In this document: piece by piece, positions 43,377 through 52,109 of the stretch
Layout: every line of letters begins with the position of its first letter
Position numbering within the stretch: position 1 is the stretch's first letter
NCBI RefSeq assembly: GCF_004770765.1
Contig: NZ_RQFK01000026.1
Location: forward strand, 1,054,001 to 1,118,000
Length of the DNA stretch: 64,000 bases
Reading direction: 5' to 3'
DNA from: Leptospira noumeaensis
GTDB lineage: Bacteria; Spirochaetota; Leptospiria; Leptospirales; Leptospiraceae
Program-made: the position numbers and the translations under genes
The notes under the pieces: generated by a model
What the model was told of the DNA's origin: nothing
Seen by the model: the letters and a program-made list of their open reading frames with translations, nothing else
Database searches by the model: none

Positions 43377-44393
43377 ATGAAATTAATTTTCACTCTATTC
43401 ATGACTGTATTTTTTGTAAGTTCCGTTTCAGCACAATGGAAAGATCCATCGGAAAGATTAGAATGGAACAAGGAAGTTGAAAAAAAATGGGGTCAAAAAA
43501 ATACTCCAGATTCAAACGGAAAATTATCTGTTAACAATCTAATTACCCTGGATACATATATTGATCCATTTTCTCAAAATATGGCAGAGGGAAGATACGG
43601 TACTAAGTTCTATTTTAAATATTATAGTTTTAAACTTCCGAAAGAATTCAAAAAAGGGGATACTCTTTTATTGAGAATCACTGAAGTCATCAATCCACTT
43701 GATTATTACTTGAGTCGTTTGGATCTAACATATAACGAAAGTTCAATTTTCGAATCTGGCGGAATGTTTCGAATGGATGCATTTTATAAAGGGAGGCCTG
43801 TCCCATTTGATGGTCCTGGCATTGAGGTGCAGTTTCCTGTACAGAATCCAACCAATGCTTACAATCTTTATTCTTATCAAAACAACTTGTGGGAAAAAAA
43901 ACAAGATAATAAGGATATTCAAACATCAGTGAATACAACGGAATCAACTTCTGATAATTTTGAATTCAATCTAAGTTCGATTGATAAAATTGTCAGTGGT
44001 ATAAAAGGTTTTGTTTGGTGGAATTTCGACGTTCCTCGTAAGAACATTACTTGTCTAACTGGACGGATTAAACCTTCTAATAGAAATTATTCAGTTTCAG
44101 TTATTGGAATTAGTAACCTTGGCGTAACTACAAAACAATTTTACACTGATGAGTTTCAGATAAATTATTTGCAGGATGTTATGGTTAAAGTCATCGTTGA
44201 TGGTGATCATGAGATGTTGGGTGCATCCAATCATATCCAAACTAACAAAGTTGATAGTTATTTTTATAGTGATGACAATAAAAAAGGCAAATGCCAGAAC
44301 ATAGGTGAAATCAATATCAAAAAAGTTAGTCCTGAATTGAAAAACAATCGCGGAGAATTATTAAAATACCTAGGCCTGAATGATATTCTATAG
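43377..44393 (+). CDS. Hypothetical exported protein
   Basis: A 338-residue protein from ATG 43377, with signal peptide LIFTLFMTVFFVSSVSA cleaved before QWKDP. Longer in-frame starts reach back into the GC-rich element and do not look coding. The mature part has no cysteine-based or enzymatic motif that I recognise; it is rich in Asn, Lys and aromatic residues and looks mostly beta-strand (FYFKYYSFKLPKEFK, FKKGDTLLLRITEVI). GGGAAA precedes the start. Presumably periplasmic or surface-exposed. Confidence 0.65.
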   Translation: MKLIFTLFMTVFFVSSVSAQWKDPSERLEWNKEVEKKWGQKNTPDSNGKLSVNNLITLDTYIDPFSQNMAEGRYGTKFYFKYYSFKLPKEFKKGDTLLLRITEVINPLDYYLSRLDLTYNESSIFESGGMFRMDAFYKGRPVPFDGPGIEVQFPVQNPTNAYNLYSYQNNLWEKKQDNKDIQTSVNTTESTSDNFEFNLSSIDKIVSGIKGFVWWNFDVPRKNITCLTGRIKPSNRNYSVSVIGISNLGVTTKQFYTDEFQINYLQDVMVKVIVDGDHEMLGASNHIQTNKVDSYFYSDDNKKGKCQNIGEINIKKVSPELKNNRGELLKYLGLNDIL

Positions 44394-44409
44394 AATAATT
44401 ATCATAAGG

Positions 44410-44766
44410 TTACTCGTTCTTTTCTGCTTTCTCAAATAAAACTTTTAAGTCTCCTTCAATGGGTAAAACTTTCATAATTCCAATATTGGAACCACCAGTA
44501 TTTCCAATCGGAACCCTACCGATGAGAGATCCAATCCCTGCCACGGCCAATCTGATGATTTGTCCAAAGACTTCTCTTTTGTCTTTTTTACGAATTCCCA
44601 CTTTCAACATCCACCAATGGTTCACTGTATGGGGAAGAACAAACCTTTGTCCCAAAATATGGGCCCGTTCTAGGTGGAAAAAAGATTCTGTATACTTTGA
44701 ATCTTTATAGAGTGTTTTGGCGATTTCCATTTCCTCTTGGAATGCTTTTTTTAGAATGGGGTGCAT
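44410..44766 (-). CDS. DUF3703 family protein
   Basis: A 118-residue protein. Family landmarks are SFFHLERAHILGQRFVLPHTVNHWWMLKVG and the C-terminal GRVPIGNTGGSNIGIMKVLPIEGDL. Two His residues in PHTVNHWWML are conserved, hinting at a metal or cofactor site. The role of DUF3703 is unknown; it is often found near stress or metal genes. It converges with the exported-protein gene. Confidence 0.85.
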   Translation of the reverse strand: MHPILKKAFQEEMEIAKTLYKDSKYTESFFHLERAHILGQRFVLPHTVNHWWMLKVGIRKKDKREVFGQIIRLAVAGIGSLIGRVPIGNTGGSNIGIMKVLPIEGDLKVLFEKAEKNE

Positions 44767-44805
44767 GCTCTAATTCTCCTCAAACAATTTTAGGTTTTTA
44801 AAACA

Positions 44806-45579
44806 TTACTTGTCTACGATTTCCGATTCATCAAAACGGTGGTCTCTGTTTTGATCCAAATATCTTTTTTGTTTGGAACCTTTGGAATCAAAGATAATGT
44901 ATTCATCAAATTCACCATCTTGGTCATTGTCTGCAAATTCTGCGGTTTTGATTCCGTTTGTATCATACGACCTTTGGATTGTGAAAAAATCAGTAAGATA
45001 TGGATTAAAAAATTCAGAGGTTAATATTCCACTGAAATCATAAGTTTTTTGATTTAAAATTTTATCTGTTTCTTTGTCATAACAGGAAAGTTCAATGAGT
45101 TTTCTTGTTTTTTTATAATAAGTAGATGTACAATAGTTGTCTTCATCGAAATTATATTCATACAATTCACTTTCCATTGATTTTTTATATTTATTAAACT
45201 TATCTTTTTCCAAAGCAAACAGTAAAAGAAAGTATAAGTTCGAAATGAATAATATTCCAGAGACTATTGTCAGTATAAATTTTGTATCTTTTTTTCCCTT
45301 TAACTTAGTGAGTTCTCTATAACGATTGTATCTTTGTATGGGAAATACATCTTCCTCCGGAGCTTCTTCCGAATAAGAACCATTTTCAATAATTTCTAAG
45401 GCTTTCGTATAATCTAATTCTGAAACATAAATTTCCATTAAATTCGACTGTCTGGGAATCATTGCATTCAAAACATCCAGGTCTTCCCCTTTCGTCATAA
45501 ACTTAACTTGGTTTGCTGCGAGGGCCGATTCTATGACTTTGATTTTGGTATAATCTGTAGAAGTATATATTAGTTTCAT
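44806..45579 (-). CDS. DUF2007-type membrane protein with EF-hand-like calcium loops
   Basis: A 257-residue protein. Residues 1-66 form a DUF2007-like (putative signal-transducing) domain: MKLIYTSTDYTKIKVIESAL and YVSELDYTKALEII. One membrane helix lies at about 102-122 (FILTIVSGILFISNLYFLLLF). The rest is probably extracytoplasmic and ends with two calcium-binding loops, DNDQDGEFDE (a canonical D-x-D-x-D-G loop) and DQNRDHRFDE. Similar to MORN-like or EF-hand repeat lipoproteins only in this tail. The start lies 7 nt from the AraC gene stop. Confidence 0.65.
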   Translation of the reverse strand: MKLIYTSTDYTKIKVIESALAANQVKFMTKGEDLDVLNAMIPRQSNLMEIYVSELDYTKALEIIENGSYSEEAPEEDVFPIQRYNRYRELTKLKGKKDTKFILTIVSGILFISNLYFLLLFALEKDKFNKYKKSMESELYEYNFDEDNYCTSTYYKKTRKLIELSCYDKETDKILNQKTYDFSGILTSEFFNPYLTDFFTIQRSYDTNGIKTAEFADNDQDGEFDEYIIFDSKGSKQKRYLDQNRDHRFDESEIVDK

Positions 45580-45586
45580 TAGTAGG

Positions 45587-46405
45587 TTAAATTGTTGGTA
45601 TCTTCGATATTGTTTTCAAGTAATCTTCTGGGCTTAATCCAATTGTCTTTTTAAAATCTTTTATAAAGTGAGATTGGTCAAAATATCCTAATTCCAAAGC
45701 CATTTCTGCATATTGGATTGTTTTTTGGTTTTCGATCCTTTCGGCCACCCCTTGAATCCGGAAACGTTGGATGACCCATTTGGGGCTTACTCCCACATAT
45801 TCTTGAAATAGTCTTTGGAGATTCCGAAGATTGATAGAAAATAGTTCTGCCAATTGTTCTACTGATTTAATGTTTCCATCTTCTTTGATTCGGTCGACTA
45901 TCCTATTAATAAATGAAACTTTAAGATCAGGTTTTGGAAGGAGTGTTTCTAACCAAATTTCGATGAATTGGATTTTTTTTTCCACTTCGTCACTTTGAAA
46001 AATTTTATTTTCTAATTCAAAGACATCATCGTTTGTGATCTCCTGAATTGAAATTGTTTTGTTCGTCAGGGTAGCCACTGGTTTCTTAAAAAATGGATAA
46101 AATCCACCTGGTCGAAATTTGATTCCAAAAACAGAACCTTTCCCTTGTAAAAGAGTAGAGAATCTTCCTTTTGTGACTCCAAAAATTTTCGAATTTCCTT
46201 TTTCAAATACAATGTGAATACTAGGGAAAGGAAGGGTTTCAGCTAAATATGGTTTTTTATCTGTTAAGTCCCAACTTACAGTCCAATAATGTTCTATAAA
46301 AAAATCTAATTTCTCATTGGCAAAGTATCGATTGTGTTTGGCGAAAAGACTTGCGTTGTTTTGTCGTAAAACTCCTCTAGTTGGTTTTCCTTTTTCCCTC
46401 GCCAT
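45587..46405 (-). CDS. AraC-family transcriptional regulator
   Basis: A 272-residue regulator with the DNA-binding domain at the C-terminus. About 165-265 carries two helix-turn-helix motifs: KSVEQLAELFSINLRNLQRLFQEYVGVSPKWVIQRFRIQ and AEMALELGYFDQSHFIKDFKKTIGLSPEDYLK. The N-terminal part (about 20-130) has the cupin-like pattern found in regulators of this type, with YWTVSWDLTDKKPY and a GIKFRPGGFYPFF strand. It is divergent from the SRPBCC pair (77-nt gap), which it probably regulates together with itself. Confidence 0.88.
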   Translation of the reverse strand: MAREKGKPTRGVLRQNNASLFAKHNRYFANEKLDFFIEHYWTVSWDLTDKKPYLAETLPFPSIHIVFEKGNSKIFGVTKGRFSTLLQGKGSVFGIKFRPGGFYPFFKKPVATLTNKTISIQEITNDDVFELENKIFQSDEVEKKIQFIEIWLETLLPKPDLKVSFINRIVDRIKEDGNIKSVEQLAELFSINLRNLQRLFQEYVGVSPKWVIQRFRIQGVAERIENQKTIQYAEMALELGYFDQSHFIKDFKKTIGLSPEDYLKTISKIPTI

Positions 46406-46482
46406 ACAACTTATTTAGAGTTTTGTCGTGTTTTTACAATCCAAATCTTTTCATTTTTGATAGAGTATTTTAGAGGAAATTT

Positions 46483-46932
46483 ATGAAATCGACAAATCAA
46501 TTGAATCATAGCTTACAACTGAATTTAGAAAAAAGGATTCACTCTTCTTTGGAAATAGTTTGGGAAATTCTTACATCACCAAAATACATTAAAGAATATT
46601 TATATGGAACAGATGTTATATCAGATTGGAAAGAGGGAAGTTCTCTTGTTTTTAAAGGAGTTTGGGAAGGAAATTCTTACGAAGAAAACGGAATTATTCT
46701 TAGTTTTAAACCTCCCTATACATTCAAATACTCTTATTTTACAGCCTATTTTGGGTTACCAGACATCCCGGAAAACTATTCAATCATCGAGAACCAACTC
46801 TCCGAAGAAAATGGAATTGTAACCATTCACCTAAAACAAATTGGTTTCACTGCCGAAGATAAATTAAAACATTCTGAGGAAAGTTGGAATCAATGTTTGG
46901 ATATTATTAAACAAATTGCTGAAAAAACTTGA
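46483..46932 (+). CDS. SRPBCC/AHSA1-family protein
   Basis: A 149-residue single START-like domain. LNLEKRIHSSLEIVWEILTSPKYIKEYLYG is the typical first strand and helix, SDWKEGSSLVFKG the next loop, and the C-terminal helix is SEESWNQCLDIIKQIAE. Such AHSA1-like proteins bind hydrophobic ligands or act with chaperones; ligand unknown. It is followed after 46 nt by a second SRPBCC gene and transcribed away from an AraC regulator. Confidence 0.85.
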   Translation: MKSTNQLNHSLQLNLEKRIHSSLEIVWEILTSPKYIKEYLYGTDVISDWKEGSSLVFKGVWEGNSYEENGIILSFKPPYTFKYSYFTAYFGLPDIPENYSIIENQLSEENGIVTIHLKQIGFTAEDKLKHSEESWNQCLDIIKQIAEKT

Positions 46933-46978
46933 GAAAATACTTTCCAAAAAAAGAACTCTATTGATACAATTTCCGTTT

Positions 46979-47395
46979 ATGGACTCGAATCAAATCACAG
47001 TACAATCCACTATCAGTGCAGACAATAAAAAAGTTTGGGACTACTATACTTTACCTACGCACATCATCCATTGGAATTTTGCCTCCGACGATTGGCAATG
47101 TCCCTGGGCCAAAAACGATCTAACGGTTGGTGGTAAGTATAGTGCAAGAATGGAAGCCAAAGACGGAAGTTTTGGTTTTGAGTTTGAAGCAACTTATGAC
47201 AAAGTCATCGATCAAAAATTAATTAGTTATATTATGGAAGATGGTAGAAAGGCAAGTGTGTCCTTTGAAGTTTTGGGAAACCAAACTCAGGTAACCGTAA
47301 CGTTTGATGCAGAAAACCAAAATCCAATTGAAATGCAAAGAGGTGGATGGCAAGCTATCCTTGATAATTTCAAAAAATACACAGAATCCCACTAA
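46979..47395 (+). CDS. SRPBCC/AHSA1-family protein
   Basis: A 138-residue START-like domain from ATG 46979, since the domain begins ITVQSTISADNKKVWDYYTLPTHIIHWNFA. A TTG at 46916 overlaps the previous gene and adds residues without homology. VGGKYSARMEAKDGSFGFEFEATYDKV is typical of the activator of Hsp90 ATPase-like family, and RGGWQAILDNFKKYTES is the C-terminal helix. It differs clearly from its neighbour, so this is an old pair rather than a recent duplication. Confidence 0.83.
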   Translation: MDSNQITVQSTISADNKKVWDYYTLPTHIIHWNFASDDWQCPWAKNDLTVGGKYSARMEAKDGSFGFEFEATYDKVIDQKLISYIMEDGRKASVSFEVLGNQTQVTVTFDAENQNPIEMQRGGWQAILDNFKKYTESH

Positions 47396-47438
47396 ACTTA
47401 GGTTAGGCTCTTTCGCGTATTCGTGGTTACCTCTATGT

Positions 47439-47840
47439 TTATTTTGAACTTAAAGAAATTAGCAGAGAGGCATCTTGGTTCATAAAAATATTTTTCCCAT
47501 GATGGAATGTTTTTATTTCTATATTTTTAAATCCAACCTCGGTCAATAATGATTCTAAGTGTGATCTGTTGAATCCATTGTGTACGTTAGGATGATTGAT
47601 GTTTTCATTTTTATCAAAATCCACAATGATCAATTTCCCATCTGTGTTTAAGATGGAGTAAAATTGTTTCAGTAAAGTGAGCGTATCGGGAACATGAAGT
47701 AAAACCAAAGATGCCAAGATGATGTCGGAATTGATCTTGGATTTCAATTTTGTAAAATCAGAATCAATTACTTTTGCAAGGTCCTTTCGTTCTACCGTAT
47801 CATATTTGCTAGCAATTTGATTGAATCGATTTGGTTCCAT
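47439..47840 (-). CDS. Class I methyltransferase with internal deletion (no SAM-binding motif)
   Basis: A 133-residue frame that begins like an intact SAM methyltransferase (NRFNQIASKYDTVERKDLAKVI) and then jumps straight to the late part: DIILASLVLLHVPDT, LLKQFYSILNTDGKLIIVDFD, NVHNGFNRSHLESLLTEVGFKNIE. Relatives have roughly 70-80 residues between, including the G-x-G-x-G motif I. The frame is kept across the gap, so the product may be stable but should not bind SAM as a monomer. I regard it as a decayed gene unless it acts as a non-catalytic partner. Confidence 0.65.
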   Translation of the reverse strand: MEPNRFNQIASKYDTVERKDLAKVIDSDFTKLKSKINSDIILASLVLLHVPDTLTLLKQFYSILNTDGKLIIVDFDKNENINHPNVHNGFNRSHLESLLTEVGFKNIEIKTFHHGKNIFMNQDASLLISLSSK

Positions 47841-47962
47841 AACGGGGATTTCTTTTGTTTAGACCCGTTCCTTCTACTTCAAACTAAAAATAATCTCCAT
47901 TCCCTTTTCGTTCTTATGAATTTCTCTCTTTTTCTTTGGATTTTCATCGTCTTTTATATCAA

Positions 47963-50704
47963 ATGCCTTCCTGGAATCTATTGGTCAAAAAATTCTTTAA
48001 AGAATCGATTCTCTTGGTTTCAGTATTCCTTCTCTACCTAGTTGTCGGAAAACTAAGTCTAAATCTATCTTCGATTGATGGATACAGTACTCCGGTTTGG
48101 CCACCAGCTGGATTGGCACTTGGATTCGTGTTATTATTTGGGAAACGTGTTTGGCCTGCTTTGTTTTTGGGAGCTTACTTTACCAATACCACGTATTTCC
48201 CCACTTCAGAAACTTGGATTGAGTTTCTGATTTCTAACCCACAAAACATAACCATATCACTCGGGAATTCCAGTTCGGCTGTTTTAGGAGCTTATTTTTT
48301 AAAAAAATATTCGGATCCCAATTTGAATATTTTCCAAGTCCACGAACTTTTGGTATTTTTTATTTTAGCAGGTCCAGTCACTGCATTCATTGCTTCTACT
48401 ATTGGAAGTTTTTCTTTATATTATTTTAAGATCATTTACTTTGAGTTTCTTTTTCAAACTTGGCTTACTTGGTGGATGGGTGATTCTATCGGGATTATTA
48501 TTTTTACTCCTCTTCTCATTCTTATTTGGAAATGGTATTTAGGGGAAGAGAAACTCATAAGATTAATTATCTTTGCTTCGGCAACAATGAGTACATTTGT
48601 TTTTACCTTATCAATTTTTTTCATTACAAGAAACTGGGAAAAAGAATTTATCAAATACCGAATCAAATCAGATGGACATATTATATCTAGCGATATAGAA
48701 AACCGACTTTATGAAAACATAAGGCTTGTTAAATCATTAGGGGCTTTTATTTCTTTAACGGAAAACTTAAATCGTCAATACTTTGAACAGTTTTCCAACG
48801 GAATCATTGGCGACTCCAGTAGTTTTACTGCATTATCATGGAATCGTCTGGTATCTAATTCGTCGCGTGCCGTTGTGGAGGCTCAACTTAAAAAAGACTA
48901 CTCCGAATCAAATGGGGTCACAATCAGAAAAGAAAATAGAATGTTACGATCTCCAATCAGTGATAAATATGTTTTGATTCGATACATTCATCCTTATTTA
49001 GAAAATAAACAAGCTGTTGGGTATAACTTACTTTCTGATCAAGTTAGGAAGGATGCTCTATTCAGTGCAATGTCTAGAAAAGACATTGAGATAACCGGTA
49101 AAATTAATTTAATACAAAATTTAGATAATAACTTGGGTTTTTTGCTTTTTTATCCTGTGACCCGATGGAATGGAGAATTTGGATTTGCCACTGCAGTGAT
49201 TCGGCTTGAATCCATTATCAATAAATCACTTGTTAGTAATGATCCAAATCATTTGTGTATAAAAGTTGAGGAATTTAAAGATCCTTTTCATACAGATATT
49301 TTTTCAAAAGATTGTTTGAACAATGAAGAAAGGATATTTGCAGATTATTTTTATGAATACCCAATCACAATTGGGTCGCATGTATTAAACATAAGAGCAA
49401 TTGCTACGAAAGAGTATTTTCAAAAAAATCTTACGAATGCATCACGATTTATTCTAATCATTTCATCCTTACTAACAGGACTTCTCGGAATCCTTTTACT
49501 CATCATTATGGGTAAAGAAAAAAGCATTCAAGACATAGTTGAAAAAAGAACTTTCGAATTGGAAAAAGCCAATCTTGTGAAATCAGAGTTTTTGGCAAAT
49601 ATGAGTCATGAGATTCGTACGCCCATGAATGGGGTTTTAGGAATGTTAACTTTATTAGAACAAACTAATGTTGATTTAGAACAAAAAGATTATTTGGATA
49701 ATGCAAAAAAGGCAGTTTTGTCGTTATTGACAATCATCAACGACATCCTAGATGTCTCAAAATTAGAAAATAAAAGATTAGAGATGGATCTAAAGCCTAC
49801 AAATATACATAAACTATGTAAGGATTTGATTCAACTTTTTATACCAGATGCGCGTAAGAAGAATTTGGAGTTTTATGTCAATGTATCTGGTTTGGATTCC
49901 AATCTTTATGCGTTAGTGGATGAAAATCGTCTTCGTCAAATATTGATTAATTTAATTGGAAACGCATTGAAATTTACGTTCACTGGATCTCTAAGTTTGG
50001 ATGTAAACTTGAGCGAAGATCGAAATTATATAGTGTTCACAGTCAAAGATACTGGAATTGGGATTTCGCCAGAAAACATTTCTAGGTTATTCAATCGTTT
50101 TGTCCAACTAGAAGATTCAAGAACAAAAAAATTTGAAGGTTCTGGGCTTGGTCTTTATATTTCTAAACAACTTGTTAATTTGATGGGTGGGGAAATTGAA
50201 GTACAAAGTGTTTTGAATGTAGGATCAACATTTCAGTTTACAATTCCTTTTGAAGAAACGGATCAAAGAGAAATACAGATTGAAAACTTACATTTGAAGT
50301 TAGTTGGAGAAAATGATCATTTCCATGTGTTGATCGCAGAAGATAATTCTTTAAACCAAAAATTTATAGTGAAATTATTTGAGAAAGAAAATATTAAAAC
50401 GAGTGTTGCTACTAACGGAATCGAAGTGATCCAGTTGTTAGATGAATCGCTGGTCCATATTGATAATAGATTTGATATGATCCTTATGGACATACAAATG
50501 CCTCTCATGGATGGAATGGAAGCTACAAAACTCATTCGGAAACGTAATGATTCATATCGAGATATACCTATCATTGCCATCACTGCAAATAGTATGGATT
50601 CTCAACTAAAAGAATATTTGGAAAATGGAATGAATGGGTATGTAAAAAAACCAATCATCCTTACTGAGTTGATGACAGCCATTTATAAAAATTTAAAAAA
50701 ATAA
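47963..50704 (+). CDS. MASE1-CHASE hybrid sensor histidine kinase
   Basis: About 913 residues from ATG 47963 (an upstream TTG at 47936 is also possible). It has a MASE1 membrane sensor (about eight helices; YSTPVWPPAGLALGFVLLFG near 45-65), then a CHASE-type periplasmic domain (SSDIENRLYENIRLVKSLGAFI to near 490) and one more helix. The kinase core has HisKA SEFLANMSHEIRTPMNGVLGM with phospho-His, N-box NLIGNALKFTF, and GTGI/GSGLGLYISKQL motifs. A C-terminal receiver carries Asp in MILMDIQMPLMDGME and Lys in GYVKKPI. It needs an Hpt protein to pass on the phosphate. Confidence 0.9.
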   Translation: MPSWNLLVKKFFKESILLVSVFLLYLVVGKLSLNLSSIDGYSTPVWPPAGLALGFVLLFGKRVWPALFLGAYFTNTTYFPTSETWIEFLISNPQNITISLGNSSSAVLGAYFLKKYSDPNLNIFQVHELLVFFILAGPVTAFIASTIGSFSLYYFKIIYFEFLFQTWLTWWMGDSIGIIIFTPLLILIWKWYLGEEKLIRLIIFASATMSTFVFTLSIFFITRNWEKEFIKYRIKSDGHIISSDIENRLYENIRLVKSLGAFISLTENLNRQYFEQFSNGIIGDSSSFTALSWNRLVSNSSRAVVEAQLKKDYSESNGVTIRKENRMLRSPISDKYVLIRYIHPYLENKQAVGYNLLSDQVRKDALFSAMSRKDIEITGKINLIQNLDNNLGFLLFYPVTRWNGEFGFATAVIRLESIINKSLVSNDPNHLCIKVEEFKDPFHTDIFSKDCLNNEERIFADYFYEYPITIGSHVLNIRAIATKEYFQKNLTNASRFILIISSLLTGLLGILLLIIMGKEKSIQDIVEKRTFELEKANLVKSEFLANMSHEIRTPMNGVLGMLTLLEQTNVDLEQKDYLDNAKKAVLSLLTIINDILDVSKLENKRLEMDLKPTNIHKLCKDLIQLFIPDARKKNLEFYVNVSGLDSNLYALVDENRLRQILINLIGNALKFTFTGSLSLDVNLSEDRNYIVFTVKDTGIGISPENISRLFNRFVQLEDSRTKKFEGSGLGLYISKQLVNLMGGEIEVQSVLNVGSTFQFTIPFEETDQREIQIENLHLKLVGENDHFHVLIAEDNSLNQKFIVKLFEKENIKTSVATNGIEVIQLLDESLVHIDNRFDMILMDIQMPLMDGMEATKLIRKRNDSYRDIPIIAITANSMDSQLKEYLENGMNGYVKKPIILTELMTAIYKNLKK

Positions 50705-50739
50705 CCTTATTTTTTTAAATTTCCCCTCGTTTTATTCCA

Positions 50740-50768
50740 TTGACAAAATATGTCTCATTCAGTTTATT
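50740..50768 (+). promoter_or_regulatory. Candidate sigma-70 promoter of nrdBA
   Basis: TTGACA (50740-50745) and TTTATT (50763-50768) are separated by 17 nt. The predicted start near 50775 would place the riboswitch at the very 5' end of the transcript. Confidence 0.5.
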
Positions 50769-50774
50769 TAGATT

Positions 50775-50875
50775 CTATTCCGGGAGGAATGAGGTGGAAC
50801 TCCTCAACTGACGGCGCAACCGTAAATTCTTATCCAATAAAGATAAGGAAAGTCGGATCTTCCCACATATGAATC
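50775..50875 (+). promoter_or_regulatory. Cobalamin (B12) riboswitch
   Basis: The conserved core is present in order. TGA-GGTG-GAAC-TCC-TCA (50790-50806) is the GGUG-AA-UCC element with its closing pairs. CTGACGGCGCAACCGTAA (50808-50825) matches the CUG-C-hairpin-GCAACUGUAA element, here with a CGG/CCG stem. TTATC/GATAA forms the next stem, and AGTCGGATCTTCCC (50851-50864) stands for the AGUC-x-GGA element closing the junction. It is upstream of nrdB-nrdA. In this class adenosylcobalamin binding reduces expression. Confidence 0.82.
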
Positions 50876-51020
50876 GCCCGTAAACGATCATCTGTACCGA
50901 AAATTTTTTCAGGGCCCCGGACTATTGCTACCGGGATACCCACACCTTCTTCCAAACAAGTTGTAGTGTTCCGGGTCGATGAGATTTGGCCGTGGAAAAC
51001 AAACATTCCATTCCAGTCTT

Positions 51021-51046
51021 TACCAACAAATGTATGTTTGTTGGTA
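51021..51046 (+). terminator. Hairpin in the nrdB leader (possible expression platform)
   Basis: TACCAACAAA and TTTGTTGGTA form a perfect 10-bp stem around a 6-nt loop, 70 nt before the nrdB start. There is no U-run after it, so it is not a plain terminator. It may be part of a switch affecting translation or transcript stability. Confidence 0.35.
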
Positions 51047-51115
51047 ATATATGTAATACTCCTTTGGCAAAGGATACATATACAAATATAAAAATTGTAA
51101 ACCTGGAGTTGTTGG

Positions 51116-52087
51116 ATGGATTACCAATCGGAAGTTTTATTAAAAGAGAATCAGGATCGATTTGTGATCCTTCCCATCAAGTACCCTAAAATTTGGGAGA
51201 TGTATAAGAAACAACAGGCTTCCTTTTGGACTGCTGAAGAAATTGATTTAAGTAGCGATTTAGATGATTGGAATTCCTTGTCCAATAACGAAAGGTTTTT
51301 TTTAAGTAATGTTTTGGCATTTTTTGCAGCAAGTGATGGAATCGTAAACGAAAACTTAGCTGTCAACTTTATGCGTGAAGTCCAACTTCCTGAAGTTAGG
51401 TGTTTTTATGGGTTTCAAATTATGATGGAAAATATCCATTCAGAAACCTATTCACTTTTAATTGATACATACATCAAAGATCCAAAAGAAAAACATAAAC
51501 TCTTCCATTCTATAGAAACCATTCCTGCTGTAGAAAAAAAAGCCAAATGGGCTTTACGTTGGATTGGTGAAGGTAATTTTGCGGAACGATTACTTGCCTT
51601 TGCCGCAGTGGAGGGAATCTTTTTTAGCGGAAGTTTCTGTGCCATCTTTTGGATGAAAAAACGAGGTCTCCTTCCTGGCCTTAGTTTTTCCAATGAACTG
51701 ATCAGTCGCGATGAAGGTTTGCATTGTGAGTTTGCTTGTATTCTTTTTAAAATGTTACAAAACAAACCAAGTGCCGATCGTGTTTACGAAATATTTACAG
51801 ATGCAGTCAATATCGAAAAAGAATTCATCACCGAATCATTGTCAGTGGATCTTATTGGTATGAACGCTAAACTAATGCGACAATACATTGAATTTGTAGC
51901 TGACCGTTGGCTCATTGAACTTGGATTTGAAAAACTTTATTATTCCGCAAATCCTTTTGATTTTATGGAAATGATTTCTTTACAAGGGAAAACAAACTTT
52001 TTTGAAAAACGAGTAGGGGATTACCAAAAGGCCGGTGTTTTAAATTCGGAACAAGGTTTTACATTCTCTCTAAATGAAGATTTTTAA
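51116..52087 (+). CDS. nrdB: Ribonucleotide reductase class Ia, beta subunit, eukaryotic type
   Basis: The 323-residue R2 subunit that makes the tyrosyl radical. It is strikingly close to animal R2: [41 protein letters not shown] and [15 protein letters not shown]. By position, the radical Tyr is Y112, with iron ligands D74, E105 and H108, then Glu in AAVEGIFF and Glu/His in RDEGLH. The C-terminal tail ends in NEDF, like the R2 tail that docks on R1. AGTT-spaced GGAG precedes the ATG. The alpha subunit gene follows after 22 nt. Confidence 0.95.
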   Translation: MDYQSEVLLKENQDRFVILPIKYPKIWEMYKKQQASFWTAEEIDLSSDLDDWNSLSNNERFFLSNVLAFFAASDGIVNENLAVNFMREVQLPEVRCFYGFQIMMENIHSETYSLLIDTYIKDPKEKHKLFHSIETIPAVEKKAKWALRWIGEGNFAERLLAFAAVEGIFFSGSFCAIFWMKKRGLLPGLSFSNELISRDEGLHCEFACILFKMLQNKPSADRVYEIFTDAVNIEKEFITESLSVDLIGMNAKLMRQYIEFVADRWLIELGFEKLYYSANPFDFMEMISLQGKTNFFEKRVGDYQKAGVLNSEQGFTFSLNEDF

Positions 52088-52109
52088 AAATTTAAGATAA
52101 GGAAATTAT

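Larger units (their letters stand above)
50705..51115 (+). promoter_or_regulatory. Long 5' leader of nrdBA
   Basis: A 411-nt gap without a supported gene. It contains a sigma-70-like promoter, a cobalamin riboswitch and downstream hairpins: CCCGG/CCGGG (50916-50935) and TACCAACAAA/TTTGTTGGTA (51021-51046). GGAG at 51105-51108 is the nrdB ribosome site. The length fits an untranslated leader of about 340 nt. Confidence 0.75.

Noticed and set aside
47817..48041. Short plus-strand frame before the hybrid kinase
   Set aside because: It overlaps the real kinase start in another frame and consists mainly of hydrophobic AT-rich codons.
51040..51090. Possible NrdR boxes ahead of nrdB
   Set aside because: TAATATATGTAAT and ACATATACAAAT are about 30 bp apart, as paired NrdR boxes would be, but neither fits the ACAC-AT-rich-GTGT consensus well and the area is AT-rich.
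50986..51189. Small plus-strand frame overlapping the nrdB start
   Set aside because: It overlaps nrdB in another frame and lies in the structured leader; no support as a leader peptide beyond position.
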